64,000 nt of DNA, taken from the NCBI RefSeq assembly GCF_018698455.1, contig NZ_JABIOQ010000060.1, forward strand, positions 1 to 64,000. The letters run 5' to 3'. The position numbers and the translations under genes were made by a program. Positions 30,064-40,259 of this stretch are shown one piece after another. Below the pieces are notes generated by a model. That model ran no database searches and was not told where the DNA came from. It saw only the letters and a list, made by a program, of their open reading frames with translations. This DNA is from Sulfurimonas sp. Its GTDB lineage: Bacteria; Campylobacterota; Campylobacteria; Campylobacterales; Sulfurimonadaceae. Positions within the stretch are counted from its first letter, which is position 1; every line of letters begins with the position of its first letter.

Positions 30064-30771
30064 TTAATGACAATGTTGAGCAGATGGAGCAGGATCTTCT
30101 ATAAATAAATAACCTTTATAAATGGTAAAAGCACCATAGCCCAATACGGATACTGCTGATAGACTCATCATCATATTTCTAAAGCTTGTAGCAGTTGCAA
30201 GAGATGTTAAAAAACCTACTCCAAACATAGCAGGAATAGTACTTAAACCAAAAATAGCCATAACTAAAGCACCATATACTGGGTCAGCTGTCCCTACAGC
30301 CGTAATAGCAAAAAAGTAAACAAACCCACAAGGTAAAAGTCCATTTAGCATACCAAGAGCAAAAAAGCTACTATTGGACTTTGAGTTTAAAATTATTTTA
30401 AATGTCTTTTTATACAAGGTAGATGAGGAGAATGAGTGCTCTATCAGAGATAGAAACTTTAACTTTCCAAGAAGAGAAAGGCCAGCTAAAAGCATGGCTA
30501 CTCCAGCTACTATCAAGAGTATTCCCCTCGCATTTCCAGAAAACATTACTGTATTTCCTAAGACACCAAAGAGAGCCCCTAAGAAAGTGTATGTTAAAAC
30601 ACGACCTAAAGAGTAAAGAAGATGAGCTTGACTCTTTGAGACTATAGGACTCGCTGGATGAATTTTAATAGTCGTATATGCGACAACAATCCCCCCACAC
30701 ATACCTATACAATGTCCAAAAGAACCCAAAAATGCAATGCTGACAATACTAAATAAATCTATTGTTTCCAC
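30064..30771 (-). CDS. Sulfite exporter TauE/SafE-like membrane protein
   Basis: SFGHCIGMCGGIVVAY; NGLLPCGFVYFFAITAVGT. Confidence 0.85.
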   Translation of the reverse strand: METIDLFSIVSIAFLGSFGHCIGMCGGIVVAYTTIKIHPASPIVSKSQAHLLYSLGRVLTYTFLGALFGVLGNTVMFSGNARGILLIVAGVAMLLAGLSLLGKLKFLSLIEHSFSSSTLYKKTFKIILNSKSNSSFFALGMLNGLLPCGFVYFFAITAVGTADPVYGALVMAIFGLSTIPAMFGVGFLTSLATATSFRNMMMSLSAVSVLGYGAFTIYKGYLFIEDPAPSAQHCH

Positions 30772-30841
30772 TTGTTACCTTGTCATAAATATTTTATTTT
30801 ATTTATTATAAAAAAATAATGTTACGTTAGTGTTAAATTCA

Positions 30842-31315
30842 CTACCTTTTAAACTTTCCCTTACCTCTATCATCATACTCTAAAAACTGATGTAAATCTT
30901 TGTGCATTACATCATCTAAAGAGTCCCAAATTTTTTGTTTTTGAGCATATCTGTTTAAGTTTTCTTTCTTAGACTTTTTTATATCACGTATAAGATAATG
31001 ATAGCGTACTATATTTTTTGTATATTCTCTTACGAAGGGCCATGATTTTATTATCTGATAACTTCTTTCTTCATGGTCAGTAAAACTCCACTCATGAAAT
31101 TCATAATCTTCTTTATCTTTTTTAAATGCACTATATGGTTTTCCTACATCATGAAGTAATGCAGCTGCTAAAAACTTAAAATCTCTAGCCTTAAGTACAT
31201 AGTAAGTCACACGAAGAGTATGTATTAATACACCATGCTGATGCCATTTGTTCTGTGTACAAAAAAGAGAGTTTAAAAAAGCAAATGAAAAGATCTTGTT
31301 ATTAACTTCACTCAT
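30842..31315 (-). CDS. HD-domain phosphohydrolase-like protein
   Basis: HTLRVTYYVLKARDFKFLAAALLHDVGK. Confidence 0.75.
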   Translation of the reverse strand: MSEVNNKIFSFAFLNSLFCTQNKWHQHGVLIHTLRVTYYVLKARDFKFLAAALLHDVGKPYSAFKKDKEDYEFHEWSFTDHEERSYQIIKSWPFVREYTKNIVRYHYLIRDIKKSKKENLNRYAQKQKIWDSLDDVMHKDLHQFLEYDDRGKGKFKR

Positions 31316-32139
31316 AAAGACTCCTTTGTCATTGGGTGGTAAACATCAACAGTATCTTTTAAATCCTGTTTTTGTATATGTGTATATATCTGTGTACTCA
31401 AAAGCGAGGAGTGCCCTAGTAACTCTTGGACAACTCGCAAGTCTGCTCCTCCTGTTATCAAGGAAGTTGCATAAGAATGTCTTAACACATGAGGAGATAC
31501 ACCTAAGTACTTCTGTGTTATTTTGTAAGCACTTATTCGACTTAACTTCTCTCCTCTGTAATTACACCATATATACTCTTTATCTACACTAAGCATATCA
31601 AGGTAGTTTTTTATTTCATCTTTAGCAATTTTCGCCAAAGGGACTACTCTCTCTTTTTCACCTTTAGCGTGTCTTATGTAAAGCCACTCGTCTTCTATAT
31701 CGTTACGACTTATCTCCAAGCATTCACTAATTCGTGCCCCACTTGCATACAAAAAAAGCATAAGTGCATAATCTCTCTGACCTAAGACACTAGTCCTATC
31801 ACACATATCTAGACCAGTTTGTATCTTCTCATAAGACAAAAACTTTGGTAAAAGTTTAGGTATTTTTGCAAACTTCAGTTTACTCTTTTGAGTCTGAAAT
31901 CTTTGTTTATAACAGAAGTCAAAAAAAGCATTTATAGAGGATAGTTTTCGGTTGAGTGTGCGCTTATTTTTATAAAAACTCAAAACAGCTAGAAGCTTAG
32001 GTGAATCAAGTTCTATAAGAGGTTTTTTTGCATTTTCTTCAACCATCAGAAGGTCATTTTTATAAGCTTCTACAGTTTTCTTACTAAGTGCCTTTGTGAC
32101 ACTTATATACTCTAAGAATGCCTCTAACTCTTTTGACAT
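31312..32139 (-). CDS. Xer-type tyrosine recombinase
   Basis: YASGARISECLEI, HVLRHSYATSLITGGADLRVVQELLGHSSLLSTQIYTH. Confidence 0.9.
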   Translation of the reverse strand: MSKELEAFLEYISVTKALSKKTVEAYKNDLLMVEENAKKPLIELDSPKLLAVLSFYKNKRTLNRKLSSINAFFDFCYKQRFQTQKSKLKFAKIPKLLPKFLSYEKIQTGLDMCDRTSVLGQRDYALMLFLYASGARISECLEISRNDIEDEWLYIRHAKGEKERVVPLAKIAKDEIKNYLDMLSVDKEYIWCNYRGEKLSRISAYKITQKYLGVSPHVLRHSYATSLITGGADLRVVQELLGHSSLLSTQIYTHIQKQDLKDTVDVYHPMTKESL

Positions 32140-33131
32140 TACTCTGTAAGTATTTTTTTATTATCTATATAAAAATCTTTATCAGTTGTAAATATAAACC
32201 CATCGTCAAAATCTACTTCATGAACAGTGTACTCGAAACTATTTTTATCAAGGATTATCATATATCCCTCTTTTTCTAAAACATAAATTTTATCTCCATT
32301 TGAGACAACCCCATAAAAGTGTGCAAAAGGAAACTTCTCTTTAAGCACCACCTGAAGGTCTGAAGTTAAAGATAAAACTTCTCCCTGCTTAGTCGTGATA
32401 AAAATATTTGTCTCATCATAAGCTATATTTCTTATTTCATACTTTTCACGGATTTCTTCTTGTGCTAGGGAAAGTATTTTATGTCCAGTTGCAGCTATTA
32501 TTTTATTTTTAAGGATATTTAATGAAATTATATTGTTAAAGTTATCTTCTGAAGATACTATAATAGTTCTCAGTCTTTTTTTAAGTTCACTATTTACGAT
32601 GACAATTTTACCATCAAGTGTTGCGAACAGAACAAGACCTTTCATAAAGTGTGGATTTACTATACGAGAGTCGGAAGCTATAAACTTTGCCCCTGCCTCT
32701 TTAAAAAGAAGCTTTTTAGATTCTAAACTATAAAGTGCTATTTCATTATCAGCAAAGAGAACAGCCACTTCATCGTCTTTTACACTTGCCCCAGCGATTG
32801 TCTTTTCTAAAACAAGCTTTTTTACTAGTGTTTTATCTTCTTTAGATGTAAGATATAAATTCCCATCTATTGAGGCACTTATTACCCAACCATCACTTAG
32901 TGAAATAAGACGGTTAGAAGCATTTATATCTGCATCGATTATACCCTCTTTGGTAAGCACCTGTAAATTTTCCAAGAGTGCCACATTTGAAGAAGTATCA
33001 ATAATGTCTTTTTTCTCGTCTTCATACTTCTCCCAATCACTTCCTAGTTTTTTAGGTTCGAAAACTTGTTTTGTACTACAAGCTGAAAAAAGAAATACCA
33101 AAGGTAATAAAATAAAAAAATATTTATTCAA
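32139..33131 (-). CDS. Beta-propeller lipoprotein (BamB-like)
   Basis: Lipobox FSACS and repeated propeller-like strands. Confidence 0.55.
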   Translation of the reverse strand: MNKYFFILLPLVFLFSACSTKQVFEPKKLGSDWEKYEDEKKDIIDTSSNVALLENLQVLTKEGIIDADINASNRLISLSDGWVISASIDGNLYLTSKEDKTLVKKLVLEKTIAGASVKDDEVAVLFADNEIALYSLESKKLLFKEAGAKFIASDSRIVNPHFMKGLVLFATLDGKIVIVNSELKKRLRTIIVSSEDNFNNIISLNILKNKIIAATGHKILSLAQEEIREKYEIRNIAYDETNIFITTKQGEVLSLTSDLQVVLKEKFPFAHFYGVVSNGDKIYVLEKEGYMIILDKNSFEYTVHEVDFDDGFIFTTDKDFYIDNKKILTE

Positions 33132-33135
33132 AACT

Positions 33136-33732
33136 CTACTTTACCCCGTAGTGCATCAATGCTTTTGCTACTTGGGAAAGAGGAGAATCGACGCTAATCA
33201 TACTTAGCTTCCGCTGTGCCTCATCTATTTTTTGAGTATTTATCAGTTTTACTGCACTTAGTACCTGTGCTAAGTCTCTATAAACAGCATCTTGCTTACT
33301 TGAGTAAGCATTAAGAGCAGAAACATCAGCAGAATTTTGAGCCAACTCATATGATGCTAAATCACCAATAAGAGGTGACTCAGAATTTTTAAGTTTTTCT
33401 AAACTCGCTATATCTTTCTGTGCTATAGCCTGAGAATACAACCATGCATCACTTAACACTGGACTTAGAGATTTAAGTTCATCAAGTGCCACACTGTTCG
33501 CAGGATTTATTTGAAGTTCGTTTAGTGCTTTATTTGTTGCTTTTAAAGTATTTTGCTCATTTATCGTATATGCTATATTACCTGCAACAAAAAAGACAAC
33601 AGCCACCACAGAACCTATCATAAGGCCCTTATACTTTTTAACAAATCTTTCTGTCATTACCGCTTTTTCAAAAAACTTTTCTTCTGAATTTAGCTCTTCT
33701 TTTACCATCTGTATATCGTTTTTAATACTCAA
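33136..33732 (-). CDS. TM + TPR-like protein (YfgM-like)
   Basis: N-terminal TM then helical repeats; directly upstream of beta-propeller lipoprotein. Confidence 0.5.
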   Translation of the reverse strand: MSIKNDIQMVKEELNSEEKFFEKAVMTERFVKKYKGLMIGSVVAVVFFVAGNIAYTINEQNTLKATNKALNELQINPANSVALDELKSLSPVLSDAWLYSQAIAQKDIASLEKLKNSESPLIGDLASYELAQNSADVSALNAYSSKQDAVYRDLAQVLSAVKLINTQKIDEAQRKLSMISVDSPLSQVAKALMHYGVK

Positions 33733-33853
33733 AAATTATCCTTCTTTATCTATATTATTAAAAGTTCATTATGTTATCGAATATTGTGTTAAAGTTTTAT
33801 CAAATATATGATAAAATTAAACAAAATGAATAACAATCAAAATAGGAAATACA

Positions 33854-34144
33854 ATGCAAGTAGACAATGAACTTCTTAAAAAACTAGAAAAATTATCTTT
33901 TTTAAAAGTTAGCGATGATAAACGCGAAGACATCCTCTGCGAGCTTTCTGAAATAGTAAACTTTGTAGATAACCTTAGTGGACTTGATACAGATGGTGTT
34001 GATAATAACTTTGCGATGAGTGACAAGAGCACACAACTCAGAGAAGACACGATTGTTTCAAGTACCAGTGTTAGTGAAGATATTTTAAAAAATGCTCCTA
34101 ATAGTGGTGACGATTTCTTTATCGTTCCAAAAATTATCGATTAA
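33854..34144 (+). CDS. gatC: Asp-tRNA(Asn)/Glu-tRNA(Gln) amidotransferase subunit C
   Basis: LKKLEKLSFLKVSDDKREDILCELSEIVNFVDNL. Confidence 0.88.
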   Translation: MQVDNELLKKLEKLSFLKVSDDKREDILCELSEIVNFVDNLSGLDTDGVDNNFAMSDKSTQLREDTIVSSTSVSEDILKNAPNSGDDFFIVPKIID

Positions 34145-34149
34145 ATACT

Positions 34150-34491
34150 ATGATAACTATTTATGGTATTAAGAACTGCGACAGTGTAAAAAAAGCAGTT
34201 TCATTCTTTAAAAACAACAATATTCCTTACGAAATCTTCGATTTTAAAACACAAAAGCTATCTTGTGATACAATATCCAGATGGCTTACTAAAACAGATA
34301 TGAAAACTCTTTTTAATGCAAGAAGTACCACATATAGAAACTTAAAGCTTAAAGAGTTAAACCTTAATGAAGAAGAACAAGAGAAGTGGCTCTGCAAAGA
34401 AAACCTGCTCATTAAGCGTCCAGTCATTGAGTATAAAGATGAAGTTATTGTAGGCTTTAAAGAAGAAATTTATACAAGGATTTTTAAATGA
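34150..34491 (+). CDS. ArsC/Spx family protein
   Basis: MITIYGIKNCDSVKKAVSFFKNNNIPYEIFDFK. Confidence 0.85.
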   Translation: MITIYGIKNCDSVKKAVSFFKNNNIPYEIFDFKTQKLSCDTISRWLTKTDMKTLFNARSTTYRNLKLKELNLNEEEQEKWLCKENLLIKRPVIEYKDEVIVGFKEEIYTRIFK

Positions 34492-35582
34492 GTGAAGAAG
34501 TACCAACAGAGCCTAGTAAAAAACTAGATATAAAGAAACTCCTCAAGAGTGTTCTCGCATTTAAGTCATCTGACCTTCACCTCGTCGTAGGAAGTGAACC
34601 ACAGATAAGAATAGACAAAGAGCTTAGAGCCCTGAATCTTCCAGTTATGGATGCTAAAGACATAGAAGAAATGGCATATTCACTTCTCGAAGAGAAACAA
34701 AAAAAGGTATTTGAAGAAGAAAATGAACTAGACTTTTCATTTGAACTTACTGATATTGGGCGTTTTCGTGCGAACTATTATCGTACTATTCACGGTATTG
34801 CTTGTGCCTTTCGTATGATTCCTATTGAGATTCCTACGCTTGATGATTATGGAAATCCTCCAATCTTTAAAGAACTTATTAAAAAAGAAAAAGGGCTAAT
34901 ACTGGTAACGGGACCAACAGGTTCTGGTAAATCAACAACTCTTGCTTCAATGCTTCATGAGATCAATAGAACAGAACGCCGTCATATTATCACAGTTGAA
35001 GATCCGGTGGAGTTTGTACATAAAAATGATAAATCGCTCTTTTCACAACGTGATGTAGGAACAAATACTAAATCTTTCGCAGCAGCCCTTAAGTATGCAC
35101 TAAGACAAGATCCAGATATTATCCTCATTGGGGAAATGCGTGACGCTGAAACTATTAGTGCCGCGTTAACAGCTGCTGAAACAGGTCACTTAGTTTTTGG
35201 AACACTCCATACTAACTCTGCACCAGGTACTATTAACCGTATTATCGATGTTTTTGTTGGAGAAGAACAGGGTCAGGTGCGTGCACAACTTGCAACTTCA
35301 CTGATAGCGGTAATTTCACAGACACTTATTCCTATAATAGGAAGTGGAAAAGTTGCAACACAAGAGATTCTCATTACAAATCCTGCGATTCAAAATCAAA
35401 TTCGTGAAGATAAAGTACACCAAATCTACTCTCAAATGCAACTAAACCAACAAGAGACTAAAATGACAACACAAACACAACAACTATTAGACCTACTTAG
35501 CAAGAATATCATCTCTAAAGAGAATGCTATTAAAAATGCGAATAGACCAGAAGAGATAGCCAAAGCATTAAGGGATCTTTAA
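34488..35582 (+). CDS. pilT: Type IV pilus twitching ATPase PilT
   Basis: GLILVTGPTGSGKSTTLASMLHEIN; AALTAAETGHLVFGTLHTNSA; LRQDPDIILIGEMRD. Confidence 0.93.
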   Translation: MSEEVPTEPSKKLDIKKLLKSVLAFKSSDLHLVVGSEPQIRIDKELRALNLPVMDAKDIEEMAYSLLEEKQKKVFEEENELDFSFELTDIGRFRANYYRTIHGIACAFRMIPIEIPTLDDYGNPPIFKELIKKEKGLILVTGPTGSGKSTTLASMLHEINRTERRHIITVEDPVEFVHKNDKSLFSQRDVGTNTKSFAAALKYALRQDPDIILIGEMRDAETISAALTAAETGHLVFGTLHTNSAPGTINRIIDVFVGEEQGQVRAQLATSLIAVISQTLIPIIGSGKVATQEILITNPAIQNQIREDKVHQIYSQMQLNQQETKMTTQTQQLLDLLSKNIISKENAIKNANRPEEIAKALRDL

Positions 35583-35639
35583 AAATCTCTACAGACATAT
35601 ATTACTAAGTTTAAAATCTTTATGTTTTATTTTAAAAAA

Positions 35640-35796
35640 AAGATGATAAAAGGTTGCTTATGGATGATGAAATAATCCAAAAGCAGCAGTTGCTAAAAAG
35701 ACCTCTCTCCTTAATAAATTTAATAGTGAACTTGCAAGAAATATATTCTTTGACAAAGATGAGATAAGAGGAATCATCTTAGAACTCTCAAAATAA
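35640..35796 (+). pseudogene. Short ORF remnant of unknown family
   Basis: NNPKAAVAKKTSLLNKFNSELARNIFFDKDEIRGIILELSK* readable only after a frameshift from an upstream MDDE. Confidence 0.3.
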
Positions 35797-35878
35797 ACTC
35801 CACGTATTTCATCAAATACATAGTCAGTCCTGAAAAACTAACTTTTACTAAAATATCCTAAAATAATTTCACTTATTA

Positions 35879-36015
35879 TTTAGCAAAGAGATTTTTCATC
35901 AAGAATAAATATTGAAGGAGTAGGATGCTTTTTTGTATTTCTTCCATAGCTCTCATAATCAAAGAAATATCTCCTAAAAAAACTGCATAAAAGTAGATAT
36001 TCATCCACTTCTTAA
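35879..36015 (-). pseudogene. Short ORF remnant of unknown family
   Basis: Minus strand VDEYLLLCSFFRRYFFDYESYGRNTKKHPTPSIFILDEKSLC*. Confidence 0.3.
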
Positions 36016-36156
36016 GATTAAATGATTTTACAGATCATATAAATTAGTAGAATTTTTAAGTATATACATAAAATAGAATTGGCGTGTTCAAATGTTTTGA
36101 AAGTAATTGGGACTAAGTAAACAAAATGATTATTCGTAATTTAAAACTACAAAGAT

Positions 36157-36176
36157 GTACCCTAGGAAGTACCCTA
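36157..36176. repeat. Direct repeat GTACCCTA x2, period 12 bp
   Basis: GTACCCTAGGAA/GTACCCTA read directly, on 3' side of tRNA-Ile2. Confidence 0.5.
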
Positions 36177-36244
36177 ATGAAAACTTAAACGATAAGTTGA
36201 TTTTTAAAATGTGATTGAAGTGCCTAGTTTAGGCGGTTTGTAAG

Positions 36245-36321
36245 TGGTGGGTCCTATGTGACTCGAACACATGACCACTCCGTTATGAGCGGAGGGCTCT
36301 AACCAACTGAGCTAAAGACCC
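36245..36321 (-). tRNA. tRNA with CAT anticodon, most like tRNA-Ile2 (lysidine)
   Basis: GGGTCTTTAGCTCAGTTGGTTAGAGCCCTCCGCTCATAACGGAGTGGTCATGTGTTCGAGTCACATAGGACCCACCA; clover-leaf pairing intact. Confidence 0.93.
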
Positions 36322-36394
36322 ACTGTCTAAAAAAGCATATGCTTAATAGGTCGAAATTATACAGAGCAGTAGCTTAGATACTGCTTACTATAAG

Positions 36395-36838
36395 CTAATT
36401 TGGTGTGTTTATCATCCAAATTGAAAATACATTTAAATATCCCCATAAAGAATTCAGAGATTTTTCTGTTACTCCATTCTCTTTTAGCTCTAAAATAAGT
36501 GGTTTATAAAGTCCTAACCAAGTTATTCTTGCAGCTGCATCTATACGAAAAGGTCCATGACGAGCAACCATTTGAGGTGCTCCACGATTTTTGTTGAAGT
36601 GTGCAGGTCCTCCACATATCTGTATAAAGAAGTCCGAAGAGTGTGTTTTTGCTTCTTCAAACACTGCATCATCCGCTGGAAATATGTCTCTAATATTACT
36701 CGTTTTAATTGAGTCATAATGCTTTGAAACAAGATCTCGTATACCTTGCTCCCCTACTTCTAGTAAAAACTCTGGTATTGGTTTTGTAACAGGAGGACGT
36801 TGTTGTCCAAATATTCCTAGTGATATTTCTAAATTCAT
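36395..36838 (-). CDS. Truncated-hemoglobin-like globin
   Basis: FIQICGGPAHFNKNRGAPQMVARHGPFRIDAAARITWLGLYKPLI. Confidence 0.8.
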   Translation of the reverse strand: MNLEISLGIFGQQRPPVTKPIPEFLLEVGEQGIRDLVSKHYDSIKTSNIRDIFPADDAVFEEAKTHSSDFFIQICGGPAHFNKNRGAPQMVARHGPFRIDAAARITWLGLYKPLILELKENGVTEKSLNSLWGYLNVFSIWMINTPN

Positions 36839-36849
36839 TTTATTTTTCC

Positions 36850-39800
36850 TTAATTTAATGTAACTGGTGGTTTTATTTTATACACTACCGAGTGCAGTAG
36901 TGGTACATAGAGTAGGTTTAGCACAGTTGCCCATGCTATACCAAAGCCTAACGAGACTGCCATTGGCTGAAGGATCATTGCTTGTCCTGAAGCAAAAAAT
37001 ATCAGTGTTAAGAGTCCCAGAACGGTTGTTAATGATGTCAAGAGTATAGGGCGAAGACGTGTCTTTGCTCTACTCATCAACTCCTCGGTGTTTGTTGCAT
37101 TTTTTATAAAGTCGACCATGATGATTCCATCATTTACAACAACTCCAGCAAGTCCTACAACTCCTATAAGACCTGGCATTGTAAGGTTTAAACCCATGAC
37201 CCAGTGTCCAAAGTAAACGCCAAGTAAAACAAGAGGTATAGTACTTATGACAATGAGAGGTTTTTTTATGGAGTCAAAAAGCCATACAAGGGTAATGAAA
37301 ATCAAAAATAGTGCCATAAGAGCTGACTGCATCATCTCTTTTTTATTTTTGTTATTCTCTTTTTCTTCACCTTTTATCTCTAGTGTTAAACCCTTTTCTC
37401 TTACTTTATCAAAGGCAGGTTTCATTTTCTTCATGATTTCAGAAGATGTAGTCATTCCTTTTTCTATGGAGGCATAAAGACTGCGCATACGTATTCCATC
37501 TTCTTTTTTGAGTGTTACAAAACTTTGTACATAGATAAACTCACAAATATCTTTAAGGGCTACATACTCGTTTTTAAAAGGCACCTTTAACTCTATTTTA
37601 TTTATAGAACTTACATCTTTGTTAATAGCACTTTCGAGTTTTATGCGAATGAGCCCATTTTGGTTAAAGAGTTTTCCATACTCACCTTTAAGATAGTATG
37701 CTCTGAGTTCTCCTGAAACTATCTCTTCGTTAAAACCTAACTCTTGTCCATATCTATTCACTCTAAGTTTCAATTCTTTTTCACCAAGGTCCGCATCATC
37801 AGAGATACTATAAACACCATCTATCTTTGCAAACTCTTCTTCTAAGTATTTTAAATCTTTCACGACATCTTTGTTTTCTTTAGAACTTAATGATATTTTT
37901 ATGTCATGAGCAACGACACCAGCACCAGGTACTTTTACAACCAACTCTTCAAAAACAGCATTATTATTTTTATCTTTTAAATCGTACATATCTTTAATAA
38001 GTGCTTTAACTTCTTTAGCAATTGCTCTTGCTTCAAGTTTTCGTACCTTTACTGAAGCATCATACTCTATGGAAAGTATAGGGCTTATATACTTCTCAAA
38101 AAAGTTTATGGGAGCTCTCTCTTTGAGGTCTATAAAGATGTGAAACATATTTTCACCAACCTCAGCTCTGTTTTTAGAATCCATCTTAAAACCGACTACC
38201 GAAGTGATAGATGAAACATCACGTTTATTTAGATTTCCAACCAATATATCCTCTAGTTTAGTCACTACTTTTTCTGTCTCTTTTAGTTCATTGTTAATAT
38301 TTACTTTTCCATAAACATAAACCTGAGTAGTATCAAAGTCTGGAAAGAGCTGAAATTTAGATTGTTTTATCATAAATACCGTTGAAAAGAGAATAGTGGT
38401 TACCATCAGAAATAAGGAAAGATATCGTCTTCTAAACAAAAAGTGCAAAAGCCTACTATAAAGTTCATACATTCTTGTCCAAAACTTCTTTGTAAAACTC
38501 TCTTTTTTTGCAACTCTGAGAAACTGATGAGCGTGCAGTGGTAAGAAGTAAAAAGCTTCAAACAATGAAGAAAGCAGAAGTACCGTTATCATAATAGGAA
38601 TGATTTTAATAAACATTCCCATAGAACCTGTCATCATCAGCATCGGTAAAAAAGCGAACACAGTAGTAAGCGTTGCAGTAAGTACTGCTGGAAACATCTC
38701 TGATGCTCCTACTATAACAGCTTCTTTTCTTTCCATACCCGCTTCTAAATGCCTATAGATATTCTCAGCTACAATAATAGCCTCATCAACGAGCATTCCA
38801 AGTGCTATAAGTGCCCCTAAAAGAGAAAGCATATTTATACTGTCACCCATAATTTCAGTGGCGATTAGTCCTATCATAAAACTTACAGGTATTCCCAAAG
38901 CAACTACAAACGCGATACCACGGTTGATAAAGATTAGCATAGCTATAAAAACTAGCATAAGCCCAAAAGCGATGTTAGAGAAGACAGTATTTAAACGGTT
39001 TTTTATCCAGATAGAGGTATCAGTATATATGCTGTACTCTAACTCACTATGCTGCAGTTTTTTCTCTTTAAGAAGTTTTCTTATATCCTTTACAAGAGCT
39101 ATCGCATTTCCATTTTTACTCTTAGTAACATTTATAGATATGTTTCTCTTACCGTTATAGTGAGAAAGTTCTATCTCGTCACTTAAGGTAAACGCGACAT
39201 CCGCTACATCTCCGATTCGTACCTTAACATTGCCTACTCTTATGATGGTGTTTACAATATCTTCTTTATTCTTTTCACCATTATATGTTGAAATATAAAG
39301 ATGATGTGCTTTTTGTTTGATAGTACCTATTGGAAAGATTGAACTGATATTTTTAATGGAAGATATAACTAAAGATGGTTCTAGCCCATAAGCCTTTATC
39401 TTGTCGTTATTTAGCTTTATGTCTAACTCTTCATCCGAGTTTCCACGTATGACTATTTCGCTTAGGTCTTTAAACTGGCTTAACTCACTTTTAAGTTCAT
39501 CAGCATGTTGGAGTAGAACATTTCTATCAACATCTCCAGAAAGGGCTATAAGAACAAGAGGAAAAGCATGTGTACTTATCTTTGCTATAGGTTCAGCCAT
39601 GTCAGAGGGTAAGTCTTTTTGTATACTACTGACGATGTCTTTTATGTCATTTAAAACACTAATGTTATCAGACCCTGACTTTATGTCCGAACGAATACTA
39701 AAAGAGCCATTTTTTATACTAGTCTTTATCTCCTCAAGCTCATCAATATTCTGTAAATCGTCTTCTATACTCTGAACGACCATCTTATCGAGAACATCAG

Positions 39801-39972
39801 CAGAAGTTCCAGCATAACCGCCTCGAATAGAAATCTTATCCATCTGAGTAGGTGGAAATATCTCTTTTGAAATGTTAAGATAAGCAAATACAGAAAGCAT
39901 AAATATAAAGATTAAAAGTATATGGTTTAAAAGTGGCTTTTCTATTGAAAATTCTATAAATTTACGAATCAT
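36850..39972 (-). CDS. RND (AcrB-family) efflux transporter
   Basis: 1040 aa; LGALIALGMLVDEAIIVAENIYRHLEAG, GLAGVVVNDGIIMVDFI, RLRPILLTSLTTVLGLL. Confidence 0.93.
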   Translation of the reverse strand: MIRKFIEFSIEKPLLNHILLIFIFMLSVFAYLNISKEIFPPTQMDKISIRGGYAGTSADVLDKMVVQSIEDDLQNIDELEEIKTSIKNGSFSIRSDIKSGSDNISVLNDIKDIVSSIQKDLPSDMAEPIAKISTHAFPLVLIALSGDVDRNVLLQHADELKSELSQFKDLSEIVIRGNSDEELDIKLNNDKIKAYGLEPSLVISSIKNISSIFPIGTIKQKAHHLYISTYNGEKNKEDIVNTIIRVGNVKVRIGDVADVAFTLSDEIELSHYNGKRNISINVTKSKNGNAIALVKDIRKLLKEKKLQHSELEYSIYTDTSIWIKNRLNTVFSNIAFGLMLVFIAMLIFINRGIAFVVALGIPVSFMIGLIATEIMGDSINMLSLLGALIALGMLVDEAIIVAENIYRHLEAGMERKEAVIVGASEMFPAVLTATLTTVFAFLPMLMMTGSMGMFIKIIPIMITVLLLSSLFEAFYFLPLHAHQFLRVAKKESFTKKFWTRMYELYSRLLHFLFRRRYLSLFLMVTTILFSTVFMIKQSKFQLFPDFDTTQVYVYGKVNINNELKETEKVVTKLEDILVGNLNKRDVSSITSVVGFKMDSKNRAEVGENMFHIFIDLKERAPINFFEKYISPILSIEYDASVKVRKLEARAIAKEVKALIKDMYDLKDKNNNAVFEELVVKVPGAGVVAHDIKISLSSKENKDVVKDLKYLEEEFAKIDGVYSISDDADLGEKELKLRVNRYGQELGFNEEIVSGELRAYYLKGEYGKLFNQNGLIRIKLESAINKDVSSINKIELKVPFKNEYVALKDICEFIYVQSFVTLKKEDGIRMRSLYASIEKGMTTSSEIMKKMKPAFDKVREKGLTLEIKGEEKENNKNKKEMMQSALMALFLIFITLVWLFDSIKKPLIVISTIPLVLLGVYFGHWVMGLNLTMPGLIGVVGLAGVVVNDGIIMVDFIKNATNTEELMSRAKTRLRPILLTSLTTVLGLLTLIFFASGQAMILQPMAVSLGFGIAWATVLNLLYVPLLHSVVYKIKPPVTLN

Positions 39973-39980
39973 TCTCTATC

Positions 39981-40259
39981 CTAAAAAAGTGTATCTAAAA
40001 TTTGATTTTTAAATCGGATAGCTTCAACCGAGGCAGTTATAATTTTGTTTTCTTCTTTAAGTGTTTCATACTCGCGTTTAAGCTTTGAAATATCCCTACT
40101 CTGGAAGTAAATCTGTTGGGTTATATACACTTTTGGAAACGAAAACATAGTAATAAAAGATAAGATAAGAAAAATATATAAAAAGTAGTTAAAATTTAAT
40201 TTTCTTTTTGTGATAAAAATAGTATCTAATTCATCTAATAGTTCACTCTTATCACTCAT
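39981..40259 (-). CDS. FtsL-like small membrane protein
   Basis: Single TM plus coiled coil (SKLKREYETLKEENKIITAS); directly downstream of rsmH. Confidence 0.5.
   Translation of the reverse strand: MSDKSELLDELDTIFITKRKLNFNYFLYIFLILSFITMFSFPKVYITQQIYFQSRDISKLKREYETLKEENKIITASVEAIRFKNQILDTLF

Noticed and set aside
31312-32139. Xer-type recombinase as a sign of an integrated element
   Set aside because: Complete gene in a housekeeping-like run of overlapping genes, no tRNA or att-like repeats nearby; probably the chromosomal Xer
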